Positions 31,688 to 40,068 of a DNA stretch of 40,068 nucleotides are shown piece after piece. Each line of letters opens with the position of its first letter. Position 1 is the stretch's first letter. Below the pieces are notes generated by a model. The model saw nothing but the letters and a program-made list of their open reading frames with translations, did no database searches and was not told where the DNA came from. The DNA lies in NCBI GenBank assembly GCA_013694495.1, contig JACDCH010000199.1, positions 1 through 40,068 on the forward strand, in the 5' to 3' direction. Source of the stretch: Acidimicrobiia bacterium. Its GTDB lineage: Bacteria > Actinomycetota > Acidimicrobiia > Acidimicrobiales > JACDCH01. The translations under genes and the position numbers were made by a program.

Positions 31688-32723
31688 ACCGCCAGCTCCG
31701 AGCCAAGATCCTGATCGAAGAGGCCCGAGCCCTGGGCATCGACGTCGACGACCTTGTCGCCGCCGCCACCGGCGGAGCCACGCCGCTCACGCTTGCGGCG
31801 TGGTCGATGAGATCGCCCCGACCTTCGGTGGGTCGACCGCCGCCACGTACCGCCCCTACTGGCGTCTCGCCACCTGGCTGTTCGGCGACCGGTATCTGGC
31901 CGAGCTCACCACCACCGACCTCGCCGGGGTGGTCGACGCCGCCGCAGAGCGCGCCCGCACCCACCGGCCTGACTCGACCGGCCGGGCCTCCCGGGAGACC
32001 TGCATCGCTGCCCTCCGCGCCCTGTACGTCCGGGCCGTCGACGCAGGCCACGTCGCCACGAACCCGGCCGCCGCGCTCCGCAAGCCCCTGCGCACCACGA
32101 GTCAACGCCGAGCCCTCGACGACCACGAGCTCACCGACCTCGCCGACGCCATCCGGGCCACCAGCACCGACCCCGACCTCGACCTGCTCCTCATCCGGTT
32201 CCACCTCGAGACCGGCGCCCGCCGTCAAGGCGCCCTCAACCTCCGACGCCGAGACATCGACAGCAACCGCGCCACCGTGTGGCTCCGGGAGAAGAACGAC
32301 ACGACGCGCGAACAACCCGCCTCGCCCTCCCTCGTCGAGCGTCTGATCGCAGACGCCGACGGGCGAAACGGTGTCGGGCGAGACGATGCCGTGTTCCGGA
32401 ACCGACGAGGAGAGCCGATAACGGGACGCCGCTACGACCGGATGTTCGCCCGAGCCCGGGAGCGTCTGGGCTGGGACGACCGCACACCAGTGTCGGCCCA
32501 CGTGATGCGGCACACCGCCGTCACCCGCATCGGGCGCATCGCCGGGTATCCCGTCGCCCAAGCCTTCGCCGGCCACGCCCCGCCCACCGTCACCGGCCGC
32601 TACCTCCACGCCACGCTCGCCGACGTCGCAACCGCCGTCGCGACCCTCACGGGAGAAGCACACCCCCTCGCTCACCCCGCCCGAGACAGCAGCCGGCGCA
32701 TCTGCGCCAACCTTCGACGCTGA
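31684..32723 (+). pseudogene. Tyrosine recombinase, frameshifted near its N terminus (module 2)
   Basis: ATG 31684 starts MNRQLRAKILIEEARALGIDVDDLV ... LTLAAW, colinear with the module 1 enzyme. At about 31800 one base is missing and the rest (VDEIAPTFGGSTAATYRPYW to LRR at 32723) is in another frame. All catalytic residues persist downstream: LETGARRQGAL, WLREKNDT, HVMRHTAVT, AGHAPP and Tyr in GRYLHAT. A GTG at 31800 could still give a 307-residue protein lacking the first ~40 residues. Similarity to 23924-24949 runs from end to end, so the two modules are paralogous copies of one element type. Confidence 0.8.
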
Positions 32724-33042
32724 CTCAGTTCGGGGTCAGGTCGTCGCGACCTTCGGGGACAGTCACCCGGCCCGGACCATCCCACCTACCCGGCGTTGGA
32801 GGGCAGGTGTAAGAGGCGATCTGGCCGCACGTTAGGTGGCAGCTCGACGGCTCGCATACGCGCCGTTCGGTGCGGACCTAGCGGAGGCTCTCGGCCGGGA
32901 TTATGGCCGGGTGATATCCCGCGTCCTTCACCGGCACATGGAGGTCATGTTCCAGGCTGACACCGCCGGGCGTTGTGGGGTACCTGACCGACGTGTGGAT
33001 TCGCGTGGGCTCGCGCTGCGCGGTGTCGGGCAACATCCAGTC
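32724..33042. other. 319-bp region upstream of the phosphotransferase, no clear gene
   Basis: The phosphotransferase frame is open back to 32836, but the translated leader has no family similarity. TTAGGTGGCAGC (from 32833) recurs at 38770. I see no promoter or hairpin that I can defend. Confidence 0.5.
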
Positions 33043-33801
33043 ATGGATCCCGTCGTGCTCCAGGACGACGAGCACTGTCCCGTGCTGCTCGTCGACGGCA
33101 CAGTGCGTCGACGAAGACGTTGGTGGTCGACCGCCGTTCATCACTTGCTGTCGTATCTGGCCGACGTCGGCTTCGCCGAAGCGCCGCGACCGCTGGGCTT
33201 CGACAAGGACGGGCGAGAGATGCTCACGTTCATCGAGGGAGATTCCGGCAGCGCTGCTGGCAGGCGGGTCGCGTCCACGACCGCGCTGGTCGAGTTCGCG
33301 GTGTTCCTTCGCCGATTCCACGACGCGGTGCGGGACTATGTGCCGCCGCCGGGAGCTGACTGGGCATTGCCCGCGACCCCGGACGCACCGCCGGCAGGCA
33401 TCTGCCACGGCGACTTCGCTCCGTGGAACGTCGTGTGGTCGGGCGACGCGCCCGTCGGGATACTGGACTTCGATCTCGCTCATCCCGGGCCGGCGAACCA
33501 CGACGTGGCTTACGCGCTGGCGTACAGCGTTCCGTTCCGAGACGACGCTGACACCCGAAGGATGCTGGGCGTCGATCAGATCCCGGACCGTCGCCACCGC
33601 GTTCGGGTCTTTGCCGATGCCTACGGTGTCGACACCGATGGGCTCGTGGAGCGAGTCGTTGCGCGACAGCTCAAGTACGCCCACGACGTCGAGTTGTTGC
33701 GCGAGCGCGGCCTCGTCGCAGGATGGACCTCGCCCGAGTCGATCGCCCGCAACCACCAGATCGCCGCCTGGCTCGCCCGCCACCAGCACCTCTTCCGGTA
33801 G
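33043..33801 (+). CDS. Aminoglycoside phosphotransferase (APH)-family protein
   Basis: 252 residues from ATG 33043; the frame continues upstream without conserved sequence, so an earlier GTG is possible. N-lobe segments are TVRRRRRWWSTAVHHLLSYL, APRPLGFDKDGREMLTFIEG and a helix LRRFHDAV. The catalytic loop is ICHGDFAPWNVVW, with Asp and Asn of the HxDxxxxN type. The metal-binding loop is GILDFDLAHPGP. APH-fold enzymes phosphorylate aminoglycosides, homoserine, choline and other alcohols; this subgroup is common in actinobacteria and its substrate is unknown, so a resistance function should not be assumed. It stands alone, with no operon partners. Confidence 0.88.
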   Translation: MDPVVLQDDEHCPVLLVDGTVRRRRRWWSTAVHHLLSYLADVGFAEAPRPLGFDKDGREMLTFIEGDSGSAAGRRVASTTALVEFAVFLRRFHDAVRDYVPPPGADWALPATPDAPPAGICHGDFAPWNVVWSGDAPVGILDFDLAHPGPANHDVAYALAYSVPFRDDADTRRMLGVDQIPDRRHRVRVFADAYGVDTDGLVERVVARQLKYAHDVELLRERGLVAGWTSPESIARNHQIAAWLARHQHLFR

Positions 33802-33881
33802 CGGGAGCCGTAGCAACTACGGCCGCACGCATGGCGCGTGCGGTTGGGATGCGCTTCTGGGACAGGTCGGGCTCATGCCAA

Positions 33882-33980
33882 CCACCGGCACCTCGGGGGC
33901 GCTGTCCCACGCCGTTCTGGCCACGCGTTTTGGGATGGCGCGCGGCCCTCGACGTGCACCAAGCCGTCGATCTGTGCGCG
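33882..33980. repeat. Diverged ~100-bp dispersed repeat, copy 1
   Basis: CCACCGGCACCT ... CCCACG.CGTT ... GCCGTCGAT.TG aligns with 38796-38895 in the same orientation, with several indels. Both copies lie in intergenic DNA (33802-34025 and 38424-39057). No terminal inverted repeats are visible. Confidence 0.4.
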
Positions 33981-34025
33981 GGACCGGGACGGGTGCGTTC
34001 CACCAACCGCCGCGCCTGTGGGTGG

Positions 34026-36944
34026 TCAGCTCGACGCTGCTCGGGTGATCGATGCACGGAGCGCGGTGATGGCCTGCAGCGCAGTGGCGACGATGTCGTC
34101 GCCTGAAAGCGTCGAGCCATACTGGGCTTCACGATTCAGCCCAGCGACGCCGATCTGGGCCTCGATGCGACTCCGCGCTGCTTCCAGCAACGCCGCGTCG
34201 GTTCCGAACGGCGACGCTCCGGTTCGGTTCGACGTCACCGCGCCGTACAAGACAGCCGCTTCGGTTGCGGCGCCGTGGCGTGAGAGTAGGTCGACGAGGT
34301 GCCGCAGCGTGACCCACTGAGGTGCCCAGGCGTTGTGGCGGCCCCATTGTTGGATTGCGGCGGCGTAGTGGTCGAGCGCCTGCGGGGTGTCGTTCGCTCG
34401 CGCTTCGAGGGTCGCCAGCGTGACGCTGGCGAGGCCTTCGACGAAGCGGCTGTCGCAGCTCGAGGCGATTTCGATGGCGCGCCGAAGGTGGGCGTCGGCG
34501 TCGTCATCACCGGTGGCGGCCCCAATCTCGCCGAGGACGAACTCGGCGAACGCCACGGCGGAGGGATTCTGCGAATCGTTTGCCTGCCGAACGGTTGTGG
34601 CCGCGAGAGCGGCGGCATCGGCGGGCTGCCCGCCGTACAGATGTGCAAGCGCGGCACTTCCGAGGCTCCACACAGCTTGCGGCGCGTCGCCGTCTGCCAT
34701 CGCGTGGCGATGACATTCGAGGTAGAGCGCGATGGCGTCATCGATCTCGCCGCGGAGCAGCTTCACGTCGGCGACGGCTTCGCGGGCGATCCAGGCGGCC
34801 GACCGGTCGGTCGTCGCTCGGAGTGCCGCGTACGCTGCGGATTCGGCCTCGTCGAGTTCGCCTCGCTGCGCCCTGCCGATCGCCGCTGATGCAAGGGCCG
34901 AGATCAGCGAGGCCGAGCGCGTCCCGCCGGCGGCCGCGACGGCGGTCTCGGCCCAGTCGAACACCTCGCCGTGTCCCCGCCACATGGCGAAGGGGTGCAG
35001 GGCCGCCGACAGCCGCAGGGCGCGTTCGACGTCGCGACCCACGAGCCACTCGTGGGCCAGGCGGAGATCGTCGAAGTGCTGGTGTATTCGCTCGACCCAC
35101 TCCCTCTCGTCAGGTCCTCGAAGGCCGACTGCAGCGTCCTCCGCTAGTGACACGGCCCAAGCAGCATGCCGGTTGCGTACGTCCTCGCCACATCCCCCGG
35201 CGTCGACCTGCTTGTGGGCGTAGCTCCGCAGCGTGTCGAGCATCCGGTAGGTCGTGGCGTCGCCGGTGCGGCGAGCGGACAGGAGTGAGCAGTCCACGAG
35301 CCTGGCCACGTCGGCCGCCACGCGCGACGGGGCATCGCCGTCCGGTGCGGCCACCGCGACAGCCCCCTCGATGTCGAACCCACCGGCGAACACGGACAAC
35401 GCCTCGAACAGCAGCCGCACCTGCTCGTCCAGCTGCTTGTACGACCAGTCGATGACCGATTCCAGCGACCGGTGTCGCGGGGTCGCGCGAGGTCCGCCGT
35501 CGAGAAGCTCAAGCCCGGACCCGAGCACGGCGGTGAGCTCGCGCAGGCTCATCGTGCGCAACCGGCCGGCGGCGAGCTCGATGGCCAGAGGGAGGCCGTC
35601 GAGCCTGGCGCAGACGACTGCGGCGTCGGCAAGGTGCTCTGGCCCGAGGTCCACGTCGGGATTCGCTTGTCGTGCACGGTCGAGGAACAGTTCGAGCGCG
35701 GGCGAGCCGCTTCCGAGGGCGAGCGGGGCCACCGTGAGGACCCGCTCGCCGTCGACGGCGAGCGGCTCGCGGCTCGTCGCCACCAGCCGAACGCCGTTGG
35801 TGTGATGGAGAAGTCGATCTGCGAGTCGCGCCACCGCCTCGATCACGTGCTCACAGTTGTCGAGCACGAGGACCATCCGCTGGTGGTCGAGGTGAGCGAC
35901 GAGATGTTCCTCCCGCGATCGTGAGTCGGGGCGCTCGGCGCCTGCCGCCATCGCGACAGCTCGGACCACGTGGGTGCCCCGACCGATCGCGGCGAGATCG
36001 CAGTAGTGAACGACCTCGCCACGATCCATCAATCGGTACGTCGCCTCCAACGCCAGCCGCGTCTTGCCGACACCACCGGGCCCGCAAAGTGTGATGAGCC
36101 GCGAATCGGCAACGAGCTCGACAACGCGTCGGAGCTCGATCTCCCGCCCCACGAATGTCGTGATGGGTCGCGGGATCCCCGCCGGGTGCCGCTTGCCCAC
36201 CTTCGGAGTCAGCTCGTGGGTGAGGATCTTCTGTTCGAGGCTCCGCAGCTCGGGTGCCGGCTCGAGGCCCCGCTCGGCGAGATGCTCGCGCCAGCCCTGG
36301 TAGAGGTCCAGAGCATCGGTGTGGCGTCCCTCCCGGTACAACAGCTCCATCAGCAGCGCCCGAGCGTGCTCGCGCTCGGGGTGCTCGTGGACGACGCGCG
36401 CCAGCCCGGCCGCCGCTTCGGCGGCGTCGCCGTTCTCGAGCAGGAGCTCGCAGCGCTGCTCGGTCGCGCGCAGACGCAGGTCGTCGAGCCGGACAGCCTC
36501 TGCCTGCGCGAAGTCACGGTCGGCAACCGGCCCGAACGCCGGCCCGTGCCAGAGTGCCACGGCCTCGTCCAAGAGCAGCGACGCCGTCGACGTGTCCGCT
36601 TCTGCTGCCGCCGCGACCAGGTCCTCGAAACGCGTTGCATCCAGATCGGAACGATCGACCTCCAGTCTGTATCCGCCCGTGTCCCCGACGAGCTCACCGG
36701 CTGGGAGCACCCGACGGAGGCGCGAGACCTGCGACCGCAACGCTGCGCCCGGATCGCGCGGCAAGTCGTCCGCCCACAACGTGTGCACGAGCCGGTCGAC
36801 CGCCACGGTCCGCCCACGCTCGACGAGCAGGTGCGCCAGCAACAGACACTGCCGACCGACGATCGTGCGGCGGTGCCCACCGGACTCCACCGCGATCGTT
36901 CCAAGCACCGCATACGTCGTCGACGGGCTGGTCGTGGTGAGCAT
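34026..36944 (-). CDS. SARP/AfsR-type regulator: OmpR-like DNA-binding, BTAD, NB-ARC-type ATPase and TPR
   Basis: 972 residues from ATG 36944 (the frame to 37052 overlaps the intergenic region). Residues ~10-90 form an OmpR-type winged helix (RTIVGRQCLLLAHLLVERGRTVAVDRLVHTLW, ALRSQVSRLRRVL). The BTAD follows at ~95-245 (LRLRATEQRCELLLENGDAAEA, PEREHARALLMELLYREGRHTDAL). The STAND ATPase has FVGREIELRRVVELV, Walker A GPGGVGKTRLALE, VLVLDNCEH and GLPLAIELAAGRL. The C-terminal ~350 residues are TPR-like helices. It belongs to the large SARP family that activates secondary-metabolism or transport genes. Divergent from the FAD oxidoreductase, with a matching repeat in between. Confidence 0.95.
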   Translation of the reverse strand: MLTTTSPSTTYAVLGTIAVESGGHRRTIVGRQCLLLAHLLVERGRTVAVDRLVHTLWADDLPRDPGAALRSQVSRLRRVLPAGELVGDTGGYRLEVDRSDLDATRFEDLVAAAAEADTSTASLLLDEAVALWHGPAFGPVADRDFAQAEAVRLDDLRLRATEQRCELLLENGDAAEAAAGLARVVHEHPEREHARALLMELLYREGRHTDALDLYQGWREHLAERGLEPAPELRSLEQKILTHELTPKVGKRHPAGIPRPITTFVGREIELRRVVELVADSRLITLCGPGGVGKTRLALEATYRLMDRGEVVHYCDLAAIGRGTHVVRAVAMAAGAERPDSRSREEHLVAHLDHQRMVLVLDNCEHVIEAVARLADRLLHHTNGVRLVATSREPLAVDGERVLTVAPLALGSGSPALELFLDRARQANPDVDLGPEHLADAAVVCARLDGLPLAIELAAGRLRTMSLRELTAVLGSGLELLDGGPRATPRHRSLESVIDWSYKQLDEQVRLLFEALSVFAGGFDIEGAVAVAAPDGDAPSRVAADVARLVDCSLLSARRTGDATTYRMLDTLRSYAHKQVDAGGCGEDVRNRHAAWAVSLAEDAAVGLRGPDEREWVERIHQHFDDLRLAHEWLVGRDVERALRLSAALHPFAMWRGHGEVFDWAETAVAAAGGTRSASLISALASAAIGRAQRGELDEAESAAYAALRATTDRSAAWIAREAVADVKLLRGEIDDAIALYLECHRHAMADGDAPQAVWSLGSAALAHLYGGQPADAAALAATTVRQANDSQNPSAVAFAEFVLGEIGAATGDDDADAHLRRAIEIASSCDSRFVEGLASVTLATLEARANDTPQALDHYAAAIQQWGRHNAWAPQWVTLRHLVDLLSRHGAATEAAVLYGAVTSNRTGASPFGTDAALLEAARSRIEAQIGVAGLNREAQYGSTLSGDDIVATALQAITALRASITRAASS

Positions 36945-36995
36945 GCCGAAGGACTGCCGCTCCTTGCCTCGCCTTCCGGTCGGCGCGGCACGCTG

Positions 36996-37014
36996 ATGAC
37001 ACGAGTATGACACG
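36996..37014. promoter_or_regulatory. Candidate SARP-binding direct repeat
   Basis: ATGACACG at 36996-37003 and 37007-37014, 11 bp start to start. Heptamer direct repeats separated by 4 bp are the known target form of OmpR-like SARP domains. The site lies between the SARP start (36944) and the FAD oxidoreductase start (37062), 48 bases before the latter. Confidence 0.5.
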
Positions 37015-37061
37015 GGGCCATGCGACGGTTCCGGGGACCGTTCACCGACCAAAGGTGCGCC

Positions 37062-38423
37062 ATGAGCTCCGCCACGATTGTCATCCCCGACGACCTCGCC
37101 CGCTCATTCGCCGGCGAGTTCCTGCGGCCCCCCGACGCGACCTACGACGACGTTCGCCGCGTACACAACGGGCTGATTGACAAGCGTCCCGCCGTCATCG
37201 CCCGGGCCACGTCCACCGACGACGTCGCTGTCGCCTTGGCGCTGGCACGCAGGTTGGGCCTGGAGCTGTCCGTGCGGGGCGGCGGCCACAACGTTGCCGG
37301 GCGGGCAGTGACCGACGGCGGCGTCATGGTCGATCTCTCGACCATGAAGCGAATCGACGTCGACTCCCAACGGCGAACGGTGACTGCCGAGGGCGGCGTC
37401 ACGTGGGCCGAGATGGACCAGGCCACCCACGAGCACGGTCTCGTCGTACCCGGCGGCGTGGTGTCCTCCACGGGCATCGGCGGGCTCACCCTCGGCGGGG
37501 GCCTGGGATGGACCCAGGGCCGGTTCGGGCTCAGCATCGACAACCTCCTCGCAGCCGAGGTCGTCACCGCCGACGGCACCGTCATCGTCGCCAGCGACGA
37601 AGACCACGCTGACCTGTTCTGGGCCCTCCGGGGCGGCGGGGGGAACTTTGGCGTCGTCACACGCTTCACCTACCGAGCCCACCCCCTCACCACCGTGCTC
37701 GGCGGCCTGGTCGCCTACCCCGCTGACGAAGCCGCTCAGGTCCTTGCCACCTACCGCGATGTGACCGCCAGCGCGCCCGACGAGCTCAGCGTGCAGGTCG
37801 GGCTCCTGCACACGCCCGACGACGCCCACGCGCCGATCATCGCTGTGCCCCTGTGCCACTGCGGCGATGACGAGGCAGCCGCCGAGGCCGACATCGAGCC
37901 CCTCCGCCACGCCGGCACGGTGCTCGCCGACGACATCGGGCGGATCCCGTACCCAGCAATGAACGCGGCCACCGACCCGCTGTTCCCCCGGGGCACCCTG
38001 AACTACTGGAAGCAGGCCTTCGTCGACGAGGTGAGCGGCGGGCTCATCGACGTTCTCATCGACGCCTTCGCCACGTGCCCGTCGCCCATGTCCGCGCTGG
38101 TCATCGAACCACTTCACGGCGCCGCCGCACGAGTCCCCATCGACGCAACCGCGTTCCCCTACCGTCGAGAGGGCTACGCCGTGCTTCTCTGCGGACAGTG
38201 GCAGGATCCGGCCGACAACGAGGCCAACATCTCCTGGGTCCGCGACACCTTCGTCGCGCTCGCTCCGCTCGTCAGCGACCGTCGGTACGTCAACTACATG
38301 GGCGACGGCGACAGCGCCCGCGCCGCCTACGGCCCCCAGTACGACCGGCTCGTCGACGTGAAGCGCCGCTATGACCCCGACAACCTCTTCCGGCTCAACC
38401 AGAACGTCGACCCGACACGTTGA
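37062..38423 (+). CDS. FAD-dependent oxidoreductase, BBE (berberine bridge enzyme-like) family
   Basis: 453 residues from ATG 37062 (AAAGGTG upstream); an earlier in-frame ATG at 37020 is less likely. The FAD_binding_4 domain is at ~20-200: PAVIARATSTDDVAVALALAR, LSVRGGGHNVAG (His for covalent 8-alpha attachment), STGIGGLTLGGGLGW, LFWALRGGGGNFGVVT. The second flavin-linking Cys of bicovalent members is absent (Gly/Leu there), so single covalent attachment is expected. The C-terminal BBE motif is RRYDPDNLFRLNQN. Substrates are usually alcohols, sugars or alkaloid-like metabolites. No signal peptide, so it is cytoplasmic. Probably controlled by the divergent SARP. Confidence 0.94.
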   Translation: MSSATIVIPDDLARSFAGEFLRPPDATYDDVRRVHNGLIDKRPAVIARATSTDDVAVALALARRLGLELSVRGGGHNVAGRAVTDGGVMVDLSTMKRIDVDSQRRTVTAEGGVTWAEMDQATHEHGLVVPGGVVSSTGIGGLTLGGGLGWTQGRFGLSIDNLLAAEVVTADGTVIVASDEDHADLFWALRGGGGNFGVVTRFTYRAHPLTTVLGGLVAYPADEAAQVLATYRDVTASAPDELSVQVGLLHTPDDAHAPIIAVPLCHCGDDEAAAEADIEPLRHAGTVLADDIGRIPYPAMNAATDPLFPRGTLNYWKQAFVDEVSGGLIDVLIDAFATCPSPMSALVIEPLHGAAARVPIDATAFPYRREGYAVLLCGQWQDPADNEANISWVRDTFVALAPLVSDRRYVNYMGDGDSARAAYGPQYDRLVDVKRRYDPDNLFRLNQNVDPTR

Positions 38424-39057
38424 CATGACCATGCCGACGGGACCTGGGACGGTGATCTACATCGATCGGTCCCCACATGCACGCAGGCCGACGGGATCAA
38501 TTCAAGGTGGCATGCAGGAGAAGGTGGCGGCCCTCAGTCGGGGCACACCAGGAACTTCGTCCTCTCCAAGCGACCTATTCGGCGTCTGCCCCCGGTGGCG
38601 GACGGCGAGGACGTGTCACAGAACGCGCGACGCCTCGCTTCGCCGGAGGTGCCCTCCAACGCCGGCTACGCGACGGTGTCGTGACGGCTGACGCGTCCCC
38701 GAAGCGCGTCGCCGGACATCCCGGAATACGCGCCGATCTGCTGCGCTCGCGGGGCATTCGGGGACGCGATTAGGTGGCAGCGATATCTGGTGCCCTCCAC
38801 CGGCACCTGGGGCGATGCCCCACGTCGTTTTGCATGCACATTCGGGGACACCCGCGCCCTTCGTCGTGTGCGCCCAGAGCCGTCGATGTGCCGCAGCGGT
38901 TGGCCGTCCGCGCTCGTGACGCGCGTGGCGCGCTGATCGAACCCTGTTTGTGTCAAGTGCCTTGGCGCGAGCGCGTGAGCGCCGCTGGATGAGCGGGCGT
39001 AGCGTTCGGGTGTTGGGTCCGGGAGTGACTGATCCGAAGAACCGACCGGAGGACGAG
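38424..39057. other. 634-bp intergenic stretch with a diverged repeat copy
   Basis: Several overlapping short frames exist on both strands but none has a conserved motif or ribosome-binding site. The only structure I find is the second copy of the ~100-bp repeat (38796-38895; first copy 33882-33980) and TTAGGTGGCAGC at 38770, shared with 32833. The final bases supply the ribosome-binding site of the acetyltransferase. Confidence 0.6.
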
Positions 39058-39666
39058 ATGAACGAAGCGATCGAAGTACGCGTGGCAAAGCGCGACGAGG
39101 TGCGCCAGGTGGCGGCGTCGCTGGCGACAGCCTTCTACGACGACCCCGTAATCTCGTTCGCCTATCCCAGCGATACCACCCGCCTGCGCCGTCTCGAGGT
39201 CTTCTTCGCGACGCAGGCCCGGGCTCTGTGGAAGCAGCGAGAGATCCACATCGCCGACGACTCCTCGAGCGCCGCCATCTGGGCACGCCCCGGTGAATGG
39301 AAGATGTCGACGCTCGGCTTGCTGAGAGGCATCGTGCCAGCGACGCTGCGCACCCGGCCGAAGCTGGCGGCGCTTCGGGGCTACCTCGGCACCGACCGGC
39401 TGCACCCGGACGAGCCGCACTGGTACCTCGAGGCTCTCGGCACCGTGCCCGCGCAGCAGGGCAAGGGCCTTGGCGCGCAGGTCCTGGCCCCAGTGTTGCG
39501 CCAGTGTGACGAGGAAGGCGTACCCGTGTGGACCTGGTCGTCCAACGAAAACAACCTCGCCTTCTACCACCGCCAGGGCTTCGAGGTGCTGGACAAGCTC
39601 GAGTTCGCCCCCGGCGGGCCTCCGATCTTTCCTATCCGGCGGGACCCACGGCCACTTGAGCTGTAG
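39058..39666 (+). CDS. GNAT-family N-acetyltransferase
   Basis: 202 residues from ATG 39058 with CGGAGGACG just upstream; the longer frame to 38950 lacks conserved sequence. Features: an N-terminal strand and helix (IEVRVAKRDEVRQVAASLATAFYDDPVISFAYP), beta strands WYLEALGTVPAQ followed by the acetyl-CoA pyrophosphate loop QQGKGLGAQVL (Q/RxxGxG/A), and the late motif SSNENNLAFYHRQGFEV. These give a complete GNAT fold. The acceptor is unknown; close relatives acetylate small amines or antibiotics. Monocistronic by context. Confidence 0.93.
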   Translation: MNEAIEVRVAKRDEVRQVAASLATAFYDDPVISFAYPSDTTRLRRLEVFFATQARALWKQREIHIADDSSSAAIWARPGEWKMSTLGLLRGIVPATLRTRPKLAALRGYLGTDRLHPDEPHWYLEALGTVPAQQGKGLGAQVLAPVLRQCDEEGVPVWTWSSNENNLAFYHRQGFEVLDKLEFAPGGPPIFPIRRDPRPLEL

Positions 39667-39914
39667 GCCGGCGTACCGAGGAGCAGCTGGCGCGTAGCAC
39701 CAAACGCCCGCCGGCTGATGGACGCACTCCTCGGGCCCGACGTGTCCCAGAAGATCACCCGCGAGCGTCCCCGATGGTCGCGGGGGAACCGCTCCCGAAG
39801 CGCCGATCTCCAGCGAAGCCGACCGCTCGCGAACGGGTGATCTGCGGATTCGATCGGAACTGACGATCGGCACTTCGGAGCGGGTGGCCAACCGGACGGC
39901 TGTCGCCGCGCCGC

Positions 39915-40068
39915 CTACGGTCCCTTCTCGGCCCTTCGAGGCGCCCGCGCCTGCACGCAACGGTCGATGACTGCAAGCGCCTCCAGGATGCCGCCGTGTT
40001 CAGCGATAGCACGGGCTATGTCCTTCGCCCTCGCTGCGAACTCGGGCTCACCGAATGCACGCTTCACC
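39915..40068 (-). CDS. C-terminal fragment of a gene entering from the right, glycosyltransferase-like
   Basis: On the minus strand a frame runs from the right edge to TAG at 39917-39915, about 50 residues. The visible sequence includes RAFGEPEFAARAKDIARAI, then EALAVIDR and an Arg/Ala tail. 'F..RA+.+A..I......A...I+' is the usual last helix of MGT/UGT-type glycosyltransferases, which supports but does not prove that assignment. The start and all catalytic sequence lie outside the window. Confidence 0.45.
   Translation of the reverse strand, partial: VKRAFGEPEFAARAKDIARAIAEHGGILEALAVIDRCVQARAPRRAEKGP

Noticed and set aside
33043..33801. Calling the APH-fold gene an aminoglycoside-resistance determinant
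   Set aside because: The kinase motifs are clear but the fold covers many substrates, and the sequence is not close to any resistance enzyme I recognise.

Overview
The window reads as chromosome of a GC-rich actinomycete. Frequent GTG starts, many ATGA or TGATG gene overlaps, a LAL-type LuxR regulator and a SARP/BTAD regulator suggest this; Acidimicrobiia-like is a guess from gene style only. No ribosomal or marker gene is present to fix the taxonomy.

At the left edge a sugar-nucleotide epimerase tail (1-446) precedes a tRNA-Leu with anticodon CAG (488-571). The last 21 bases of this tRNA plus one base (551-572) recur exactly at 23463-23484. The 22.9 kb between them is an integrative, probably mobilizable element. 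From left to right it holds: paired arm-like repeats; a small ORF; a three-gene minus-strand cassette (TIGR04255-like protein, an NWDG-motif protein and a third small protein) with a divergent winged-helix gene; a tyrosine recombinase and XRE repressor pair facing an excisionase-like gene across a palindromic operator; a MobF (TrwC/TraI-type) relaxase-helicase with no coupling protein or secretion genes; a DUF6933-pRiA4b fusion; an AbiE-like regulator and nucleotidyltransferase pair behind a perfect 34-bp palindrome; and a six-gene type I restriction-modification operon. That operon is hsdM - unknown - hsdS - hsdR - DUF262/HNH/AlbA_2 fusion - DUF4145 protein. The arm-like repeat pair is found again just inside the right end.

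Right of the element the same locus has been used before. A degenerate AbrB-like gene and a tyrosine recombinase start just after the 23.46 kb att copy. A second AbrB/recombinase pair, both frameshifted, starts just after a decayed third att copy at 31195-31210. Between these two att copies lie an HTH/nucleotidyltransferase toxin-antitoxin-like pair, a 165-bp MITE-like element with perfect 16-bp terminal inverted repeats, a LAL regulator, a cupin gene and a frameshifted DinB-like gene. This looks like stepwise accretion of tRNA-Leu-targeting elements, with the youngest next to the tRNA.

From about 33 kb the content is more ordinary: an aminoglycoside-phosphotransferase-family protein, a SARP regulator divergent from a BBE-type FAD oxidoreductase (with an 11-bp-phased direct repeat between them), a GNAT acetyltransferase and, at the right edge, a partial gene on the minus strand.

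The strongest candidates for something undescribed are the TIGR04255/NWDG cassette at the left end of the island and the type I restriction operon carrying three accessory genes, one of them a GmrSD-like nuclease fused to an AlbA_2 domain.
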